NCBI GenBank assembly: GCA_002429965.1
Contig: DJBG01000111.1
Coordinates: forward strand, 9,725-16,278
Origin: Hungatella sp. UBA5982
GTDB lineage: Bacteria > Bacillota > Clostridia > Lachnospirales > Lachnospiraceae
Direction of reading: 5' to 3'
Length of the DNA: 6,554 nt
Positions within the stretch are counted from its first letter, which is position 1. Each line of letters begins with the position of its first letter. The translations under genes were made by a program, and so were the position numbers. Below are positions 6,152 to 6,554 of this stretch, piece after piece. The notes beneath the pieces were generated by a model. The model was not told the DNA's origin. It ran no database searches and saw nothing but the letters and a program-made list of their open reading frames with translations.

Positions 6152-6554
6152 ATGGATCGATCACAGAAACGTGGGATTGGGGTTCTGCTGTTTATGGTTC
6201 TTTCAGCAGCAGGAATACTGTATTCTTTAAACCAGATATTAAACCAGGAAGTTTTTCAGTGGATCATGAACCAAAGGGAATATAAGACCATGATGGCAGA
6301 GACGGCGGAGCTGTTTGCTGCCTTCTGTTTGTCAGGATTTTTATTCCCAAAGAACAGGCAGAAGCTTATAGCGGCGGTCCTTATTACGGCCGTCTTTTTG
6401 TGGGCGCACGTAGCCTTTGTTCCGGTGCTGGTATCCGGGCTGTATCTGGCCTATATCCTGTTCTTCGGACGTTTCCTCCGGGTATCCTTATGGAAGCTCC
6501 CAAAGGCTGACGGGCTGGCTTCCGACTTTCTCACCGGCGCGGCCTTTCTCCTGG
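6152..6554 (+). CDS. Membrane protein of unknown function, N-terminal part (partial)
   Basis: The frame from ATG 6152 stays open to the window end, giving 134 residues. The start is fixed by an in-frame TGA at 6134-6136 with no other ATG between. Its ribosome site is weak: GGGGG at 6142-6146, 5 bases upstream. After a basic N-terminus (MDRSQKR) comes a hydrophobic segment at about 9-28, a polar stretch (29-50), and further segments at about 52-65, 72-88 and 90-108, separated by the basic PKNRQK (66-71). ASDFLTGAAFLL (123-134) begins the next segment. It looks like the start of a large polytopic protein in the style of the two upstream, so a glycan role is plausible, but the visible part has no diagnostic motif. 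It is probably transcribed separately, since a terminator precedes it. Confidence 0.75.
   Translation, partial: MDRSQKRGIGVLLFMVLSAAGILYSLNQILNQEVFQWIMNQREYKTMMAETAELFAAFCLSGFLFPKNRQKLIAAVLITAVFLWAHVAFVPVLVSGLYLAYILFFGRFLRVSLWKLPKADGLASDFLTGAAFLL

Noticed and set aside
6091..6285. 64-codon forward frame starting with TTG
   Set aside because: It overlaps the better-supported membrane protein at 6152 in another frame and lacks a ribosome site.
1..6554. Mobile elements, CRISPR arrays, tRNA or rRNA genes
   Set aside because: I found no transposase, terminal repeats, regular repeat-spacer pattern or RNA gene sequence on either strand by reading.

Overview
All genes in this window lie on the + strand. 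The window reads as part of a surface-polysaccharide locus from a Gram-positive anaerobe of the Clostridia type. Lachnospiraceae or a relative is my guess, from the strong purine-rich ribosome sites, the moderate base composition and the style of the membrane proteins. That placement is inference, because there is no rRNA or other marker gene here.

Region 1 (1-2720) holds a complete four-enzyme route from sedoheptulose 7-phosphate to a nucleotide-activated D-glycero-alpha-D-manno-heptose, most likely GDP-heptose. The gene order is hddC (only its 3' end), hddA, gmhB, gmhA. The reaction order is GmhA (isomerase), HddA (1-kinase), GmhB (7-phosphatase), HddC (nucleotidyltransferase). hddC and hddA overlap by 7 bases and gmhB and gmhA are 5 bases apart. 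hddA and gmhB are separated by a 129-base stretch with no gene.

Region 2 (2721-2828) is a 108-base gap that may be a structured leader. One CCCCT segment could pair with any of three AGGGG segments, the last of which is the ribosome binding site of the next gene. An 11-codon reading frame with its own possible ribosome site sits inside it.

Region 3 (2829-6048) holds two large polytopic membrane proteins, 607 and 459 residues. Both resemble GT-C-type, lipid-sugar-dependent glycosyltransferases or related glycan-assembly proteins. The first carries a roughly 200-residue C-terminal soluble part that ends in a beta-rich domain. A clear hairpin terminator (6050-6082) closes the unit.

Region 4 (6083-6554) begins a new unit: a short upstream region with an 18-base dyad, then the N-terminal 134 residues of another membrane protein that runs off the window. 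Working together, the soluble enzymes would supply activated heptose in the cytoplasm, and the membrane proteins would help build or decorate a surface glycan. The link between the two halves rests on proximity only. I saw no RNA genes, CRISPR array, insertion sequence or long repeats.
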